Shown in pieces: positions 27,229-35,475 of a DNA stretch of 64,000 nt. The stretch spans positions 7,936,001 to 8,000,000 of the forward strand of contig NZ_BAABKV010000001.1 of assembly GCF_039544005.1 (NCBI RefSeq), in the 5' to 3' direction. This DNA comes from Kitasatospora paranensis. Its GTDB lineage: Bacteria > Actinomycetota > Actinomycetes > Streptomycetales > Streptomycetaceae. Each line of letters opens with the position of its first letter. Position 1 is the stretch's first letter. The notes beneath the pieces are model-generated. The model was given only the letters and a program-made list of their open reading frames with translations. It made no database searches and had not been told where the DNA came from. A program made the position numbers and the translations under genes.

Positions 27229-27258
27229 CCGTGATGATCAGTTAGCTTCACATCACGG
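27229..27258 (+). promoter_or_regulatory. inverted repeat between the CGNR regulator and the metallo-hydrolase
   Basis: CCGTGATG at 27229-27236 and CATCACGG at 27251-27258 are perfect 8-bp inverted arms with a 14-bp AT-rich centre. The centre-to-centre distance is about two helical turns, as for a dimeric regulator. It is 19 bp from one gene and 31 bp from the other. Confidence 0.6.
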
Positions 27259-27288
27259 GAAATACCGCCAAAAAACGTGAGGTGCACC

Positions 27289-28059
27289 ATGGCCGACACC
27301 AGTACGACCGAGCAGCAGCCCACAGTCCGCGTCTTCGGCGGGCCCACTGCGCTCATCGAGTTCGGCGGTCTCCGATTCCTCACCGACCCGGCCTTCGACG
27401 CCCCCGGCGACTACCCCCGCGGCAACGGCCATGTCCTCACCAAGACGGCTCCCGCCGCCGTCGCCCCCGCCGCACTCGGCCCTGTCGACGTGGTCCTGCT
27501 CTCCCACGACCAGCACCCGGACAACCTCGACCACTCCGGCCGGGCGCTGCTCGCCGACGTCCCGCTCGTGCTCACCACCGTCAGCGGCGCGGGCCGCCTC
27601 GGCGGCACCGCCCGGGGCCTCGCCACCTGGGAGGCCGTCGAGCTGCCCCGCCCGGGCGGCGGCACCCTGACCGTGACCGCCGCACCGGCGCAGCACGGTC
27701 CCGAGGGCTGCGAACCGGTCACCGGGGACGTCGTCGGCTTCGTCCTCACCGCGTCCGACCTGCCCACGGTCTACGTCAGCGGCGACAACGCCTCGCTCGC
27801 CCTGGTCGAGGAGGTCGCGGAGCGGTTCGGCCCGGTGGACACCGCCGTCCTGTTCGCAGGGGCCGCCCGCACCGCGCTGTTCGACGGCGCGCTGCTCACT
27901 CTCGACAGCGCACAGGCGGCCGAGGCGGCGGCGATCCTCGGCGCGCGCCGGGTCGTCCCGGCACACTTCGACAGCTGGGCACACTTCAGCGAGGGCCGCA
28001 GCGACCTGGTGGACGCCTTCACCGCGACCGGACTGATCGATCGCCTGCAGTTCGGCTGA
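27289..28059 (+). CDS. metallo-beta-lactamase-fold hydrolase (UlaG-like)
   Basis: The 256-residue protein has the fold's metal motif VVLLSHDQHPDNLDHSGR (HxHxD form), preceded by TALIEFGGLRFLTDPAFD and followed by VTAAPAQHGPEG, PTVYVSGDNASL and RRVVPAHFDSWAHF. These match L-ascorbate-6-phosphate-lactonase-like members of the superfamily. ATG 27289 has GTGAGG upstream. It is divergent from a CGNR regulator with a shared dyad, so it is probably the regulator's target. Confidence 0.85.
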   Translation: MADTSTTEQQPTVRVFGGPTALIEFGGLRFLTDPAFDAPGDYPRGNGHVLTKTAPAAVAPAALGPVDVVLLSHDQHPDNLDHSGRALLADVPLVLTTVSGAGRLGGTARGLATWEAVELPRPGGGTLTVTAAPAQHGPEGCEPVTGDVVGFVLTASDLPTVYVSGDNASLALVEEVAERFGPVDTAVLFAGAARTALFDGALLTLDSAQAAEAAAILGARRVVPAHFDSWAHFSEGRSDLVDAFTATGLIDRLQFG

Positions 28060-28159
28060 CGGACCGTCGGTGGTGGGGCGGGTGCCCACGGCCCGGCGGC
28101 CCCCCGCTGCCCACGGCGCTCGGCGGCCCCCGATGCCCGTGGCACACCGAGAGCCGGTC

Positions 28160-28708
28160 CTACCACCAGTAGGCGGGGTAGGCGGGCGCCGCCCGCCGCG
28201 CCTTGGCGGTCAGCCAGCCGCCGGCCACCAGCAGCACCGCCGCACCGGCCACCGAGGCGACGAACCGTACGGGCGGCGGTCCCTGGAGCGTCGCGATGAC
28301 GGCGGTGGCGCACGCGGGGGAGTGCGGTGTGCGGGCGAGCATGGTGGTGGCCAGGGCGAGCACGCCCGCCAGCGCGGCGGTCCACGGCGAGCTGCCGAGC
28401 GTCGCGTGCACGCCCAGACCGACGAGCCCGCACAGCAGGTGGCCGCCGACGACGCTCCGCGGCTGGGCGAGCGGCAGGTGCGGCACGCTGTGGACGAGGG
28501 CCGCGCTCGCCGCCAGCGGCGGGATGAGCAGCGGCTGGTGGATGACCGTGCCGACGGCCACCAGCATCAGCAGGACGGCGGCCGTGGAGCCCAGGGTGTG
28601 GGCGGCTGCCGACGGCGAGGGCCGGGCCGGGGCGCGGCTCGTCACGGGGCGGCGGAGTGCGCGGGCGGTGGCACCGGGTCGTTCGGGCGGCGCCGACGGG
28701 GTGCTCAT
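28160..28708 (-). CDS. HPP-family membrane protein
   Basis: About 182 residues with four to five helices and the HPP signature: GTVIHQPLLIPPLAASAALVHSVPHLPLAQPRSVVGGHLLCGLVGLGV, then the HSPACATAVIATLQGPPP loop. HPP proteins are thought to transport nitrite or similar solutes in some plastids and bacteria. I place the start at ATG 28708; an ATG at 28812 with GAGGG upstream would add a 35-residue hydrophilic head. Single-gene unit. Confidence 0.75.
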   Translation of the reverse strand: MSTPSAPPERPGATARALRRPVTSRAPARPSPSAAAHTLGSTAAVLLMLVAVGTVIHQPLLIPPLAASAALVHSVPHLPLAQPRSVVGGHLLCGLVGLGVHATLGSSPWTAALAGVLALATTMLARTPHSPACATAVIATLQGPPPVRFVASVAGAAVLLVAGGWLTAKARRAAPAYPAYWW

Positions 28709-29000
28709 GGTGAGCTCGGGGTTCACGTGCTGCTCGTTCGTGGGACGGGCCGGCGGGGCCGACGGGGGCGTGCAACCGGAGCGGGGCGGTCCGGCTGCGG
28801 AGGCCTCCATCAGCACGCCCTCATGATCGATGAGGGTCGACCCTGTGCGTTCGCCCAGGTCAGGGCCGCACAGTCCGACGATCACCTTAACCCGTGCCGC
28901 AGGCCGGCGGTCCTGGGCGTCCGTCCATGATGCTCCTCGTGCGGCCGGCCGCCGGCCGGTGCTTCGCACAGCGCGCGGTGGGCCGGTGCCGGACGCGGCA

Positions 29001-29651
29001 TTAGCGGGAGGTGCGGCGGAGGACGAGCTCCCGGTCCTCCTCGGGGAGGGCGTCGGCTACCAGCAGCCGGGGCAGCAGGTCCGGTTCGAGGGTCAGGGCG
29101 CGGAAGGCCAGTGCGACGGTCACGTCGTGGTCGGGGCGGTGCACGATTGCGACGGGGTCGGACGCGCGGATCTCCCCGGGCTCGATCACGCGCAGGTAGG
29201 GGCCCGGCACCGCGGCCCGGGTGAACCGCTTGATCCAGCCCTCCTGCTCCAGCCATCCCTGGAACGTCGCGCAGGGCACCCGTGGGCAGGACACCTCCAG
29301 CACCACGTCCGGCCCGATGCGCCACCGTTCGCCGATCAGGGCGCCGTTGACGTCGAGGCCGACGGTGGTCAGGTTCTCCCCGAACGCACCGTTGGCGAGC
29401 GGCCTGCCGAGCTCGGCCTCCCAGCCGTCCAGGTCCTCGCGGGCGTAGGCGTAGACGGCCTGGTCCCGGCCGCCGTGGTGCTTCACGTCGTACGCGCGGT
29501 CGCCCGCGAGCCCGACCTCGCCGGTGCCCTTGGGGCCGGGGGCGACGACGCCGACCGGGCCGAGCACGGGCCGTTTGTCGATGCCCGTCGACGGCAGCCC
29601 CTTCCACGGGTTGGCGCGCGGTCTGCCGACGTTGACGGAGAGCAACCTCAT
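29001..29651 (-). CDS. MOSC domain protein (YiiM-like)
   Basis: The 216-residue protein has MOSC features: DRAYDVKHHGGRDQAVYAYAREDLDGWEAELG, GAFGENLTTVGLDVNGALIGERWRIG and VLEVSCPRVPCATFQGWL with the conserved cysteine. YiiM-type MOSC proteins reduce N-hydroxylated compounds using a molybdenum cofactor. The start MRLLSVNVGRPR at 29651 is typical. The gene is isolated. Confidence 0.85.
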   Translation of the reverse strand: MRLLSVNVGRPRANPWKGLPSTGIDKRPVLGPVGVVAPGPKGTGEVGLAGDRAYDVKHHGGRDQAVYAYAREDLDGWEAELGRPLANGAFGENLTTVGLDVNGALIGERWRIGPDVVLEVSCPRVPCATFQGWLEQEGWIKRFTRAAVPGPYLRVIEPGEIRASDPVAIVHRPDHDVTVALAFRALTLEPDLLPRLLVADALPEEDRELVLRRTSR

Positions 29652-30123
29652 GGGTCGACGCTACGTCTCCGGCTGCGCCGGGGCCAGGGCTATTCCGAAA
29701 GGAGGGGTGCCGCACCCGCTGCCGACGGCCAGGGCGGTCGGCACTCCGTCCCGGGGTGCTCCACCCGGGACGGGCCCGCGCCACGACACCGCCCCGCCGG
29801 CCCGACGCCACGTCACCTGCCGTTCCGGCGGGGTCGAAGCCCTCGACACCGGGGTGGCGGTCGGCTCCGTCGGCCCGAACGCCGCGTACCCGCAGGCCTG
29901 CCGGTTCGAGTACGGCGTCACGATGGCGGCCGAGTACCCCGCAGTCGCACCCGAACGCCGGGAGAGTCTCGGCCGCCGTCGGCGGCGGCGGTCCTATGAT
30001 CGCTGGTGTCCGGGGACGACGGCGGAACACCGCCCCGTCGCTCCGGACGGTTGACGATCCGTCCGGAGCGGCCCTGCGGCCGCGGGGTACGCAGTGCGCG
30101 GGCTGCCCGGAGGAGGAGAACCA
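29652..30123. other. intergenic region without a supportable gene
   Basis: These 472 bp hold G/C-rich sequence open in several frames but with no ribosome site, no domain motif and irregular third-position composition. The last 17 bp carry GGAGGAGG, the ribosome site of the next gene. I see no RNA or repeat. Confidence 0.5.
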
Positions 30124-30447
30124 GGTGCCACCACTCGTTCTTGCGGAGAGCGACGCGCTCGAACTCCTCGCCTATCTGGTGACCGCGGCTCGCACCCAGC
30201 TCGACGAGGCGGCCGAGTACGCGCCGCTGCGCCTGCTCACGGCAGCGGGCCGGCTGGCCGGCATGGTCGAACCGCACGCGAGCGCCGAGCTGCTCCCGCT
30301 GGTCAGGGCGGTGCGGCTGGGCGTGGCGGAGACGGCGGTCCGGGCCGGCGGCCCGGAGGCGTACGTGGAGGGGTCGACGCGCTGTGCCGGTCGATCGCCG
30401 AGCACCTGGTGGCCGCGCCGGGGCCGGACGAGGCGGCGGCTCCGTGA
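30124..30447 (+). pseudogene. DUF6092-like protein, frameshifted as sequenced
   Basis: From GTG 30124 (GGAGGAGG upstream) it reads PPLVLAESDALELLAYLVTAARTQLDEAAEYAPLRLLTAAGRLAG, a helical start I associate with the DUF6092 family. After VEG the frame drops by one at the four-G run 30370-30373 and continues VDALCRSIAEHLVAAPGPDEAAAP to TGA 30445-30447. The repaired product is about 108 residues. Its stop overlaps the start of the nitroreductase gene as GTGA, so the two are coupled. Function unknown. Confidence 0.65.
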
Positions 30448-30998
30448 ACGCCGTCCTGCAGGCCATCCGGACCCGGCGGGTGGTGCGTGCGCTGACTGCG
30501 GAGCCGATCGACCGCGAGCGGCTCGACGCCGTCCTGGACAGTGCCCGCTTCGCACCGCACGCCGGCAACCGGCGCCTGCACCGCTATGTGGCCGTCGTGG
30601 ACCCCGCGCTCCTGCGGGCGCTCCGCATGGTGTCCCCGGGGATGCTCCAGCATCCGGCCGCCGCCGTCGTCGTCTGCGTCGACTGGGCCGAAGTCCGCAG
30701 TTACGGCTTCCCGCCGTCCAACCCCGGTCCGTACATCGATGTCGGCACGGCGGCCGCCACCATGCTGCTCGCCGCGCACAGCCTCGGGCTGGGGGCGGGG
30801 CCCGTCACCTCCTTCAGCCGGGCGGCCGTGGCGACCCTGCTCGACCTGCCTCCGGACGTCCGCCCGGAACTGATCGTCTGCCTCGGCCGTCCGGCCCCCG
30901 ACCAGCCCCCGCCCGTCCGCCGGCGCGGCGGCCCGCGGTGGGAGACGCTCGTCCGGTGGAACCGCGGCGACGCCGCACCCCCGCCCGGCCGGATGTGA
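30444..30998 (+). CDS. nitroreductase-family FMN protein
   Basis: The 184-residue product (GTG 30444) shows nitroreductase features: AIRTRRVVRALTAEPIDRERLDAVLDSARFAPHAGNRRLHRY with FMN-phosphate-binding arginines and N-R-R, IDVGTAAATMLLAAHSLGLGAGPVTSF for the flavin-binding helix, and RPELIVCLGRPAPD. Enzymes of the family reduce nitro or quinone compounds with NAD(P)H. It is translationally coupled to the DUF6092-like gene. Confidence 0.8.
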   Translation: MNAVLQAIRTRRVVRALTAEPIDRERLDAVLDSARFAPHAGNRRLHRYVAVVDPALLRALRMVSPGMLQHPAAAVVVCVDWAEVRSYGFPPSNPGPYIDVGTAAATMLLAAHSLGLGAGPVTSFSRAAVATLLDLPPDVRPELIVCLGRPAPDQPPPVRRRGGPRWETLVRWNRGDAAPPPGRM

Positions 30999-31055
30999 GG
31001 CGGGCAGTCGGCGCGGAGCACCGCGGGCCCTGGCTGTGAGCCCGGACACTCCCTC

Positions 31056-31084
31056 TTGACCCGGTAGGAAGGGTTACCTAAGTT
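31056..31084 (+). promoter_or_regulatory. promoter with palindromic box; probable leaderless transcript
   Basis: TTGACC at 31056-31061 and TAAGTT at 31079-31084 are 17 bp apart. The -10 ends seven bases before ATG 31092 and there is no ribosome site, so the transcript probably starts at the A of the start codon. Between and across the elements lies GTAGGAAGGGTTACCTAAG, an inverted TAGG/CCTA repeat reminiscent of, but weaker than, an actinobacterial iron box. Confidence 0.5.
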
Positions 31085-31091
31085 CTGGGGC

Positions 31092-31391
31092 ATGTCCACG
31101 CACCACCACTCCGGCCCCGTCGACCCCTCGGCCGGGCGGCCCGGTTCCCATCCGGACGCCTCCGGGCTGGTCGACTTCGACATCGACCTCACCGCCCACG
31201 AGGTCCACCGCCGGGCGCAGGTGATGGCCGCGCTCGGTCCCGACTGGGATCCGGTGGCCGTCCTGCGCGACGAGCAGGAGGCCCACGCCCTGCTGTACTC
31301 CGGCCTCGACGAGCAGCAGCAGCGGATGCTCGACGACCTGGTCGCCGCCGGAGTGCTGCCCGCGCCCGGGAGCGGCCATGCTGCCCCTTGA
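31092..31391 (+). CDS. DUF6400-like protein
   Basis: The 99-residue protein has LVDFDIDLTAHEVHRRAQVMAALGPDWDPVAVLRDEQEAHALLYSGLDEQQQRMLDDLVAAGVLPAPG, which matches my recollection of the streptomycete DUF6400 family. No function is known. It starts at ATG 31092 and seems leaderless. Its end overlaps the next gene by 14 bp. Confidence 0.7.
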   Translation: MSTHHHSGPVDPSAGRPGSHPDASGLVDFDIDLTAHEVHRRAQVMAALGPDWDPVAVLRDEQEAHALLYSGLDEQQQRMLDDLVAAGVLPAPGSGHAAP

Positions 31392-31638
31392 CCCGCAGGC
31401 CGACCTCGGCCGCCGCGCCTGGGCGGCCTGCCCGAAGTGCGACGACGCGGTCGCCTGTGCGCCCTGCCGGGAGCAGCGGGCCTGTGCGGAGCACTGGCGG
31501 TACCTGCTGTCCAACAGCGGCAGCCTGCTCCACCTGCAGTGCCCGGGGTGCGCCCACGTCTGGGCCCACGAGACGGGCTTCGGCGCCACCCGCTCGCTGT
31601 GGAGCCGCGTGACCAGCGGCCTGCCCGGCCGTCGCTGA
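31378..31638 (+). CDS. cysteine-rich putative zinc-binding protein
   Basis: The 86-residue protein has WAACPKCDDAVACAPCREQRACAEHWRYLLSNS and LHLQCPGCAHVWAHETGFG: three CxxC pairs plus extra Cys/His, enough for two zinc sites. ATG 31378 with GGGAG upstream lies inside the last codons of the DUF6400-like gene, so the pair is an operon. Function unknown; a rubredoxin- or ribbon-like structural zinc protein is likely. Confidence 0.65.
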   Translation: MLPLDPQADLGRRAWAACPKCDDAVACAPCREQRACAEHWRYLLSNSGSLLHLQCPGCAHVWAHETGFGATRSLWSRVTSGLPGRR

Positions 31639-31769
31639 CCCCGGACCCACCGACCCGACCGGCCCACCGTCCCGACCGGCCCACCGCCCCGACTGCCCCC
31701 GACGCTCCCGTCCGGCGGCCGGGTGGCCGGGTGGCCGGCCGACCGGAGGAGCGTGACGGGTCCGCGGGT

Positions 31770-33581
31770 CTACCAGCCGACGGCGATCAGCAGGTACTGC
31801 GGGCTGCCGTGCGAGATGAACGAGGACTGGCCGGCGTAGTCGTCGTACGGGAAGCCGTACGCCAGGTGGTTGATGGCGTGGTCGTGCCAGAACTTCGCGT
31901 AGTAGTTGGCCGGGGCCGCCTGGTAGTACTGCGTCGGGTCCGACCACTGGGTCTGCGGCAGGGTGGCCACGTGCCGGTTCAGGGCGGCGCACATCCCGGG
32001 GTTCTGCGCCAGGGTGCCGGCGCACCCGAAGATGTCCGACGTGGGGGCGTTCACGCCGACCGAGGTCGCGTACGGCGTGAAGTAGCCCGCGTTCGCCCCG
32101 CCGGTGCGGAAGCTCGGGTCGCTCCCGGGCGCGATGATCCGGTAGGGCGCCTGGGTCTGGGCGAGCACCTTGAACGGGGAGGGGACGGCGTCCGTGAACT
32201 TCTGGAAGGTGACGGCGCGGTCCTCGGCGAAGGTCTGCTGGTCCTCGCCGACCGAGACGTCGTAGCCGTCGCGGGAGTGCAGCCGCATGGCGAGCTTCAG
32301 ACCGAAGGCGTCGACCCGGGTGGTGTTGCCGTTGAAGACGTCGGCGCCGACGGTGAACTCGATGAAGTCGTAGTACTGGCTGGTGGGTGAGCCCAGGTAG
32401 AAGTACATCCGCCCGGCACTGTTGACCGGCATGTCGAAGTACGGCTGGTCGGCGATCGAGTGGGCCTGCCCGTTGTAGCTCCAGTAGACCTGGCTGTCCG
32501 GGTACTTGCCGTTGGTGCGGTTGAGGATCTTCAGCATCACGACGTTCTGCGCGGCCGGGATGCTGCTCGTGTCACCCCAGAACGAGCCGGGGTCGGTGGG
32601 CGGCGGCGAGGTGGGCGGGGTGGAGGAGCTCCCGGTGGTGTGCACCGCGAACTCCCAGAGGGAGTAGCCGTAGGCGGTGGCGCGGGCGGTGCCGTTCATG
32701 CGGACGTAGCGGCCGGTGGCGTTGACGGCGATGGTCTGGGTGCCGCCGGTGCCGGTGGTGGTGGACCAGGCGGTGGTCCAGGGGCCGGTGGCGGAGTCGG
32801 AGACCTGGATCTGGAAGGCGGTGGCGTAGGCCGCCTCCCACTGCAGGACGACCTGGCAGACCTGCTGCGAGGAGCCGAGGTCGACCTGGATCCACTGAGG
32901 GTCGGTGAAGGCGCTGGACCAGCGGGTGCCCGCGTCGCCGTCGAAGGCGGCGGAGGCCGGTGTGGCCGCGTTCTCCGTGGACGACGCGGAGGACGCGCGG
33001 CCCTGCGCCGCGTTGGTGCCGTTGCACGTTCCCGGGGCCGTGTCGGGTGCGTACACCTTGAACTCCCAGAGGGAGTAGCCGTAGGCGGTGGCGCGGGCGG
33101 TGCCGTTCATGCGGACGTAGCGGCCGGTGGCGTTGACGGCGATGGTCTGGGTGCCGCCGGTGCCGGTGGTGGTGGACCAGGCGGTGGTCCAGGGGCCGGT
33201 GGCGGAGTCGGAGACCTGGATCTGGAAGGCGGTCGCGTAGGCCGCCTCCCACTGCAGGACGACCTGGCCGATCGACTGGGAGGAGCCGAGGTCGACCTGG
33301 ATCCACTGCGGGTCGGTGAAGGCGCTGGACCAGCGGGTGCCCGCGTCGCCGTCGAAGGCGGCGGAGGCGGGCACGGTCGCGTTCTCCGTGGACGACGCCG
33401 TCGCGGGTCTGCCCTGGGAGAGCAGTGCACCGGCGGCGCGGGCGGGCGACGGCAGGACGGTGAGGACGAGACCCGCGAGCAGTGCGGTGACCAGCGCGAC
33501 GATCAGCGCGGGCCGACGGCCGGCCGGGGTCGGACGCGGGTGCGGTCGCGGAGGTGTGGGCAGGACAGCGGTGCCTGGCAT
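31770..33581 (-). CDS. secreted GH64-like beta-1,3-glucanase with two discoidin (F5/8 C) domains
   Basis: This is a 603-residue exported protein. A signal peptide ends near PSPARA (about residue 40). Two F5/8 type C/CBM32-like domains follow (about 45-175 and 183-312; each has GRP/RASSASSTENA, FDGDAGTRWSSAFTDPQWIQVDLGSSQ and YVRMNGTARATAYGYSLWEF). After a short T/P/S linker, residues about 335-603 resemble glycoside hydrolase family 64 (DFIEFTVGADVFNGNTTRVDAFGLKLAMRLHSRDGYDVSVGE). It would cut fungal or yeast beta-1,3-glucan outside the cell. ATG 33581 has CAGGAGA upstream. A LacI-type palindrome lies 56 bp before it. Confidence 0.85.
   Translation of the reverse strand: MPGTAVLPTPPRPHPRPTPAGRRPALIVALVTALLAGLVLTVLPSPARAAGALLSQGRPATASSTENATVPASAAFDGDAGTRWSSAFTDPQWIQVDLGSSQSIGQVVLQWEAAYATAFQIQVSDSATGPWTTAWSTTTGTGGTQTIAVNATGRYVRMNGTARATAYGYSLWEFKVYAPDTAPGTCNGTNAAQGRASSASSTENAATPASAAFDGDAGTRWSSAFTDPQWIQVDLGSSQQVCQVVLQWEAAYATAFQIQVSDSATGPWTTAWSTTTGTGGTQTIAVNATGRYVRMNGTARATAYGYSLWEFAVHTTGSSSTPPTSPPPTDPGSFWGDTSSIPAAQNVVMLKILNRTNGKYPDSQVYWSYNGQAHSIADQPYFDMPVNSAGRMYFYLGSPTSQYYDFIEFTVGADVFNGNTTRVDAFGLKLAMRLHSRDGYDVSVGEDQQTFAEDRAVTFQKFTDAVPSPFKVLAQTQAPYRIIAPGSDPSFRTGGANAGYFTPYATSVGVNAPTSDIFGCAGTLAQNPGMCAALNRHVATLPQTQWSDPTQYYQAAPANYYAKFWHDHAINHLAYGFPYDDYAGQSSFISHGSPQYLLIAVGW
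32650..32960 (-). repeat. direct repeat copy 1 (second discoidin domain)
   Basis: About 310 bp nearly identical to 33061-33371, at an offset of 411 bp. The copies differ at only a few bases, mainly around the CQVCQ versus SIGQ segment, even at silent positions. That shows a recent duplication or gene conversion within the gene. Confidence 0.9.
33061..33371 (-). repeat. direct repeat copy 2 (first discoidin domain)
   Basis: The partner of 32650-32960. A repeat this long and this similar is also a place where assemblies may collapse or recombine. Confidence 0.9.
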
Positions 33582-33636
33582 GGAGTGTCTCCTGTACCGG
33601 GGTGGCGGGACAGCGGGTGGCGGGACAGCGACTGCG

Positions 33637-33650
33637 AGAGAGCGCTCTCT
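33637..33650 (-). promoter_or_regulatory. LacI-family-type operator before the glucanase
   Basis: AGAGAGCGCTCTCT is a perfect 14-bp palindrome with a GAGCGCTC core, the core of CebR-like operators of streptomycetes. It lies 56 bp upstream of the glucanase start, fitting repression relieved by glucan oligosaccharides. No LacI-type regulator is in the window. Confidence 0.6.
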
Positions 33651-33873
33651 ACGGTGGGGCCGGGCCGTGTGCGCGTCAAGACTTCGGACGGGCCGAAGGA
33701 TTGACGGGTGCGGCGCGGACTGCGGGCTGCGACGCTCCCCGGCGCCGGTCGACCGCCCCGGCTCCTGCCGTACCGGTGGGTGCGGTTCCGCGGCTGCACG
33801 GCGCGCCGTCACGGCCACGGACGGTTAACCTCGGTTCAGGTGCGTGCAGCACATGGGCAGAGGAAGGTGTGAC

Positions 33874-34125
33874 GTGTTCGGATCCGACGAGCCGGCGTTC
33901 GACCGGTACACCGACCGCGCGGAGGTGCGCCGACCGGCCGGCACCCGCGACGCCGTCCTGCTCGGCGAAGGGTCGGACGACGGGTATGCGCGCTTCGCGG
34001 ACGGGCCGCGGCTGGTCGTGGAGTGGGACGGCCGGGTCTGGCAGCCGGTCGCCGTCGCCGACACCTACGCGGCGGCCTACCAGATGGTCACGCAGGGCGG
34101 GCTGCGGATCTTCCCGCAGGCCTGA
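33874..34125 (+). CDS. uncharacterised small protein
   Basis: An 83-residue protein beginning at GTG 33874, with AGGAAGG seven bases upstream. It reads DRYTDRAEVRRPAGTRDAVLLGEGSDDGYARFADGPRLVVEWDGRVWQPVAVADTYAAAYQMVTQGGLRIFPQA, a small beta-rich fold of unknown function. No motif recognised. Confidence 0.55.
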   Translation: MFGSDEPAFDRYTDRAEVRRPAGTRDAVLLGEGSDDGYARFADGPRLVVEWDGRVWQPVAVADTYAAAYQMVTQGGLRIFPQA

Positions 34126-34185
34126 GCCCCGGTCATGCCCGGACGGCCCGGGCAGACCGGACCAGCGACCCGGACGCCCGGCGCA

Positions 34186-34229
34186 GGTCCGACACCGGTC
34201 CGACACCGGTCCGACAGCGGTCCGACAGG
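34186..34229. repeat. 11-bp tandem repeat, four copies
   Basis: Four consecutive copies of GGTCCGACA followed by CC, CC, GC and GG. It lies in the 259-bp gap before the LURP-one-like gene. Eleven bases is one helical turn, so a protein-binding array is possible, as is a simple repeat. Confidence 0.85.
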
Positions 34230-34384
34230 TGTCCGCCGCCGGGAGGCAGGCCGAGGGGCCGGGCGGTGACCGGCGGGCCGGCCGGGGCCGGACTACGATG
34301 ACACGGAAGTGCGAACGATCCACCGTGTCGGGCGGGCCCTCGGCGGGGCCGTCCGACACCGGGCCACCGGAAGGGGGCCGGGTG

Positions 34385-34933
34385 ATGTTCCAGGAGCGCA
34401 GGGACCGCCGGCACGCCAATGACGCCTTCGACCACGGTGAGGGCGTCACCCACTACCGGATGCAGCAGAAGATGGTCTCCATCGGTGACGACTACTGGAT
34501 CGACGACGACGCCGGTGAGCACCTGTTCAAGGTGAACGGCAAAGCTCTGCGCGCCCGTCGGACCTGGTCGATCGAGGACCGGGACGGCCACCGGGTCGCC
34601 AAGGTGCAGAGCCGTCCGCTGCGGATCAAGGACTCGATGGAGATCGAGGACGCGGACGGCCACCGGATCGCGCTGGTCAAGAAGGCCGTCGTCGGTCCGC
34701 TCCGCGACCGCTGGCGGATCAAGCAGGAACATGGTGAGGACCTCACCGTCCACGGGAACGTCGTCGACCACGAGTACACCATCGAGCGCGACGGCTACAA
34801 GATCGCCGAAGTGTCCAAGCGGTGGTTCAGGGTGCGGGACACCTACGGCCTGAACATCGGCCCCGACGCCGATCACGCCACCGTGCTGGCCGCCACGGTC
34901 GCGATCGACGCGATGGCCCATCCCGGCGACTGA
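34385..34933 (+). CDS. LURP-one-related (tubby-like) protein
   Basis: A 182-residue protein with repeated beta strands: YRMQQKMVSIGDDYWIDDDAGEHLFKVNGKALRARRTWSIEDRDGHRVAKVQSRPLRIKDSMEIEDADGHRIALVKK. This is the LURP-one/DUF567 pattern of a tubby-like 12-stranded barrel around one helix. Bacterial members have no defined role; phospholipid binding is proposed for the fold. The start is ATG 34385 (or GTG 34382), with GGAAGGGGG upstream. Confidence 0.8.
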   Translation: MFQERRDRRHANDAFDHGEGVTHYRMQQKMVSIGDDYWIDDDAGEHLFKVNGKALRARRTWSIEDRDGHRVAKVQSRPLRIKDSMEIEDADGHRIALVKKAVVGPLRDRWRIKQEHGEDLTVHGNVVDHEYTIERDGYKIAEVSKRWFRVRDTYGLNIGPDADHATVLAATVAIDAMAHPGD

Positions 34934-35139
34934 TCTCTTCCGCAGCCCTCGCGCCGGGTAGCCTCCGGCACGAAGCCGACCTTCTCGTGAGCACGGCGGC
35001 CGCGCAGATCGCGGCCGAAGACGTGAGCGGGATCCCGTGCAGTCCGAGCCGCTCGAAGCCGTGACCCACCGTCAGCCGCACCGCCTCCGAGCCCGGTCCC
35101 GTCCGGTCGGAGCACTGGAGTGGGCGGCGCAGCTGGTTC

Positions 35140-35330
35140 GCCCCGTCCGCCAGGCGGGATGCGTCGTCAGAGGGAATCCGGTGCGAGTCCGGAACTGCCC
35201 CGCAGTGGTGAGTGGGAACGAAAGCCGTCATCCAGCACTGGACACCTCGGTGTCCGGGAAGCGACGGCCGGTAGGAGCCGGACGGCCGACAGGCCCGGTG
35301 CGCCCGCGAACCCGAAGACCTGCCGCTGCC
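35140..35330 (+). ncRNA. cobalamin (B12) riboswitch
   Basis: The conserved core is plain: AGAGGGAATCCGGTGCGAG at 35169-35187, then TCCGGAACTGCCCCGCAGT and GGTGAG, and the B12 box CGAAGACCTGCC at 35313-35324. Hairpins such as GGACACCTCGGTGTCC and GACGGCC/GGCCGTC fill the peripheral stems. By family it binds adenosyl- or methylcobalamin and shuts off the downstream gene. What follows is not a B12-synthesis, transport, ribonucleotide reductase or methionine synthase gene but a short unidentified ORF and a thioesterase, which is unusual. Confidence 0.9.
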
Positions 35331-35475
35331 CGTGCGCCGCAGCGGCGTACGGCCTCACCGGGACCTCGTGGGCGGGTCGGCGGCGGAACGGGCAGGGCGC
35401 GGCACTCTCCGCAACGGCCCGTCCCTTCGCGCATCCCGCCGGCGTGGTCCGCGCGAACTCGCGAAGGAGAGTTCC

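Noticed and set aside
29661..29921. 86-codon minus-strand frame between the MOSC and DUF6092-like genes
   Set aside because: No ribosome site, no domain signal and unusual composition; treated as noncoding.
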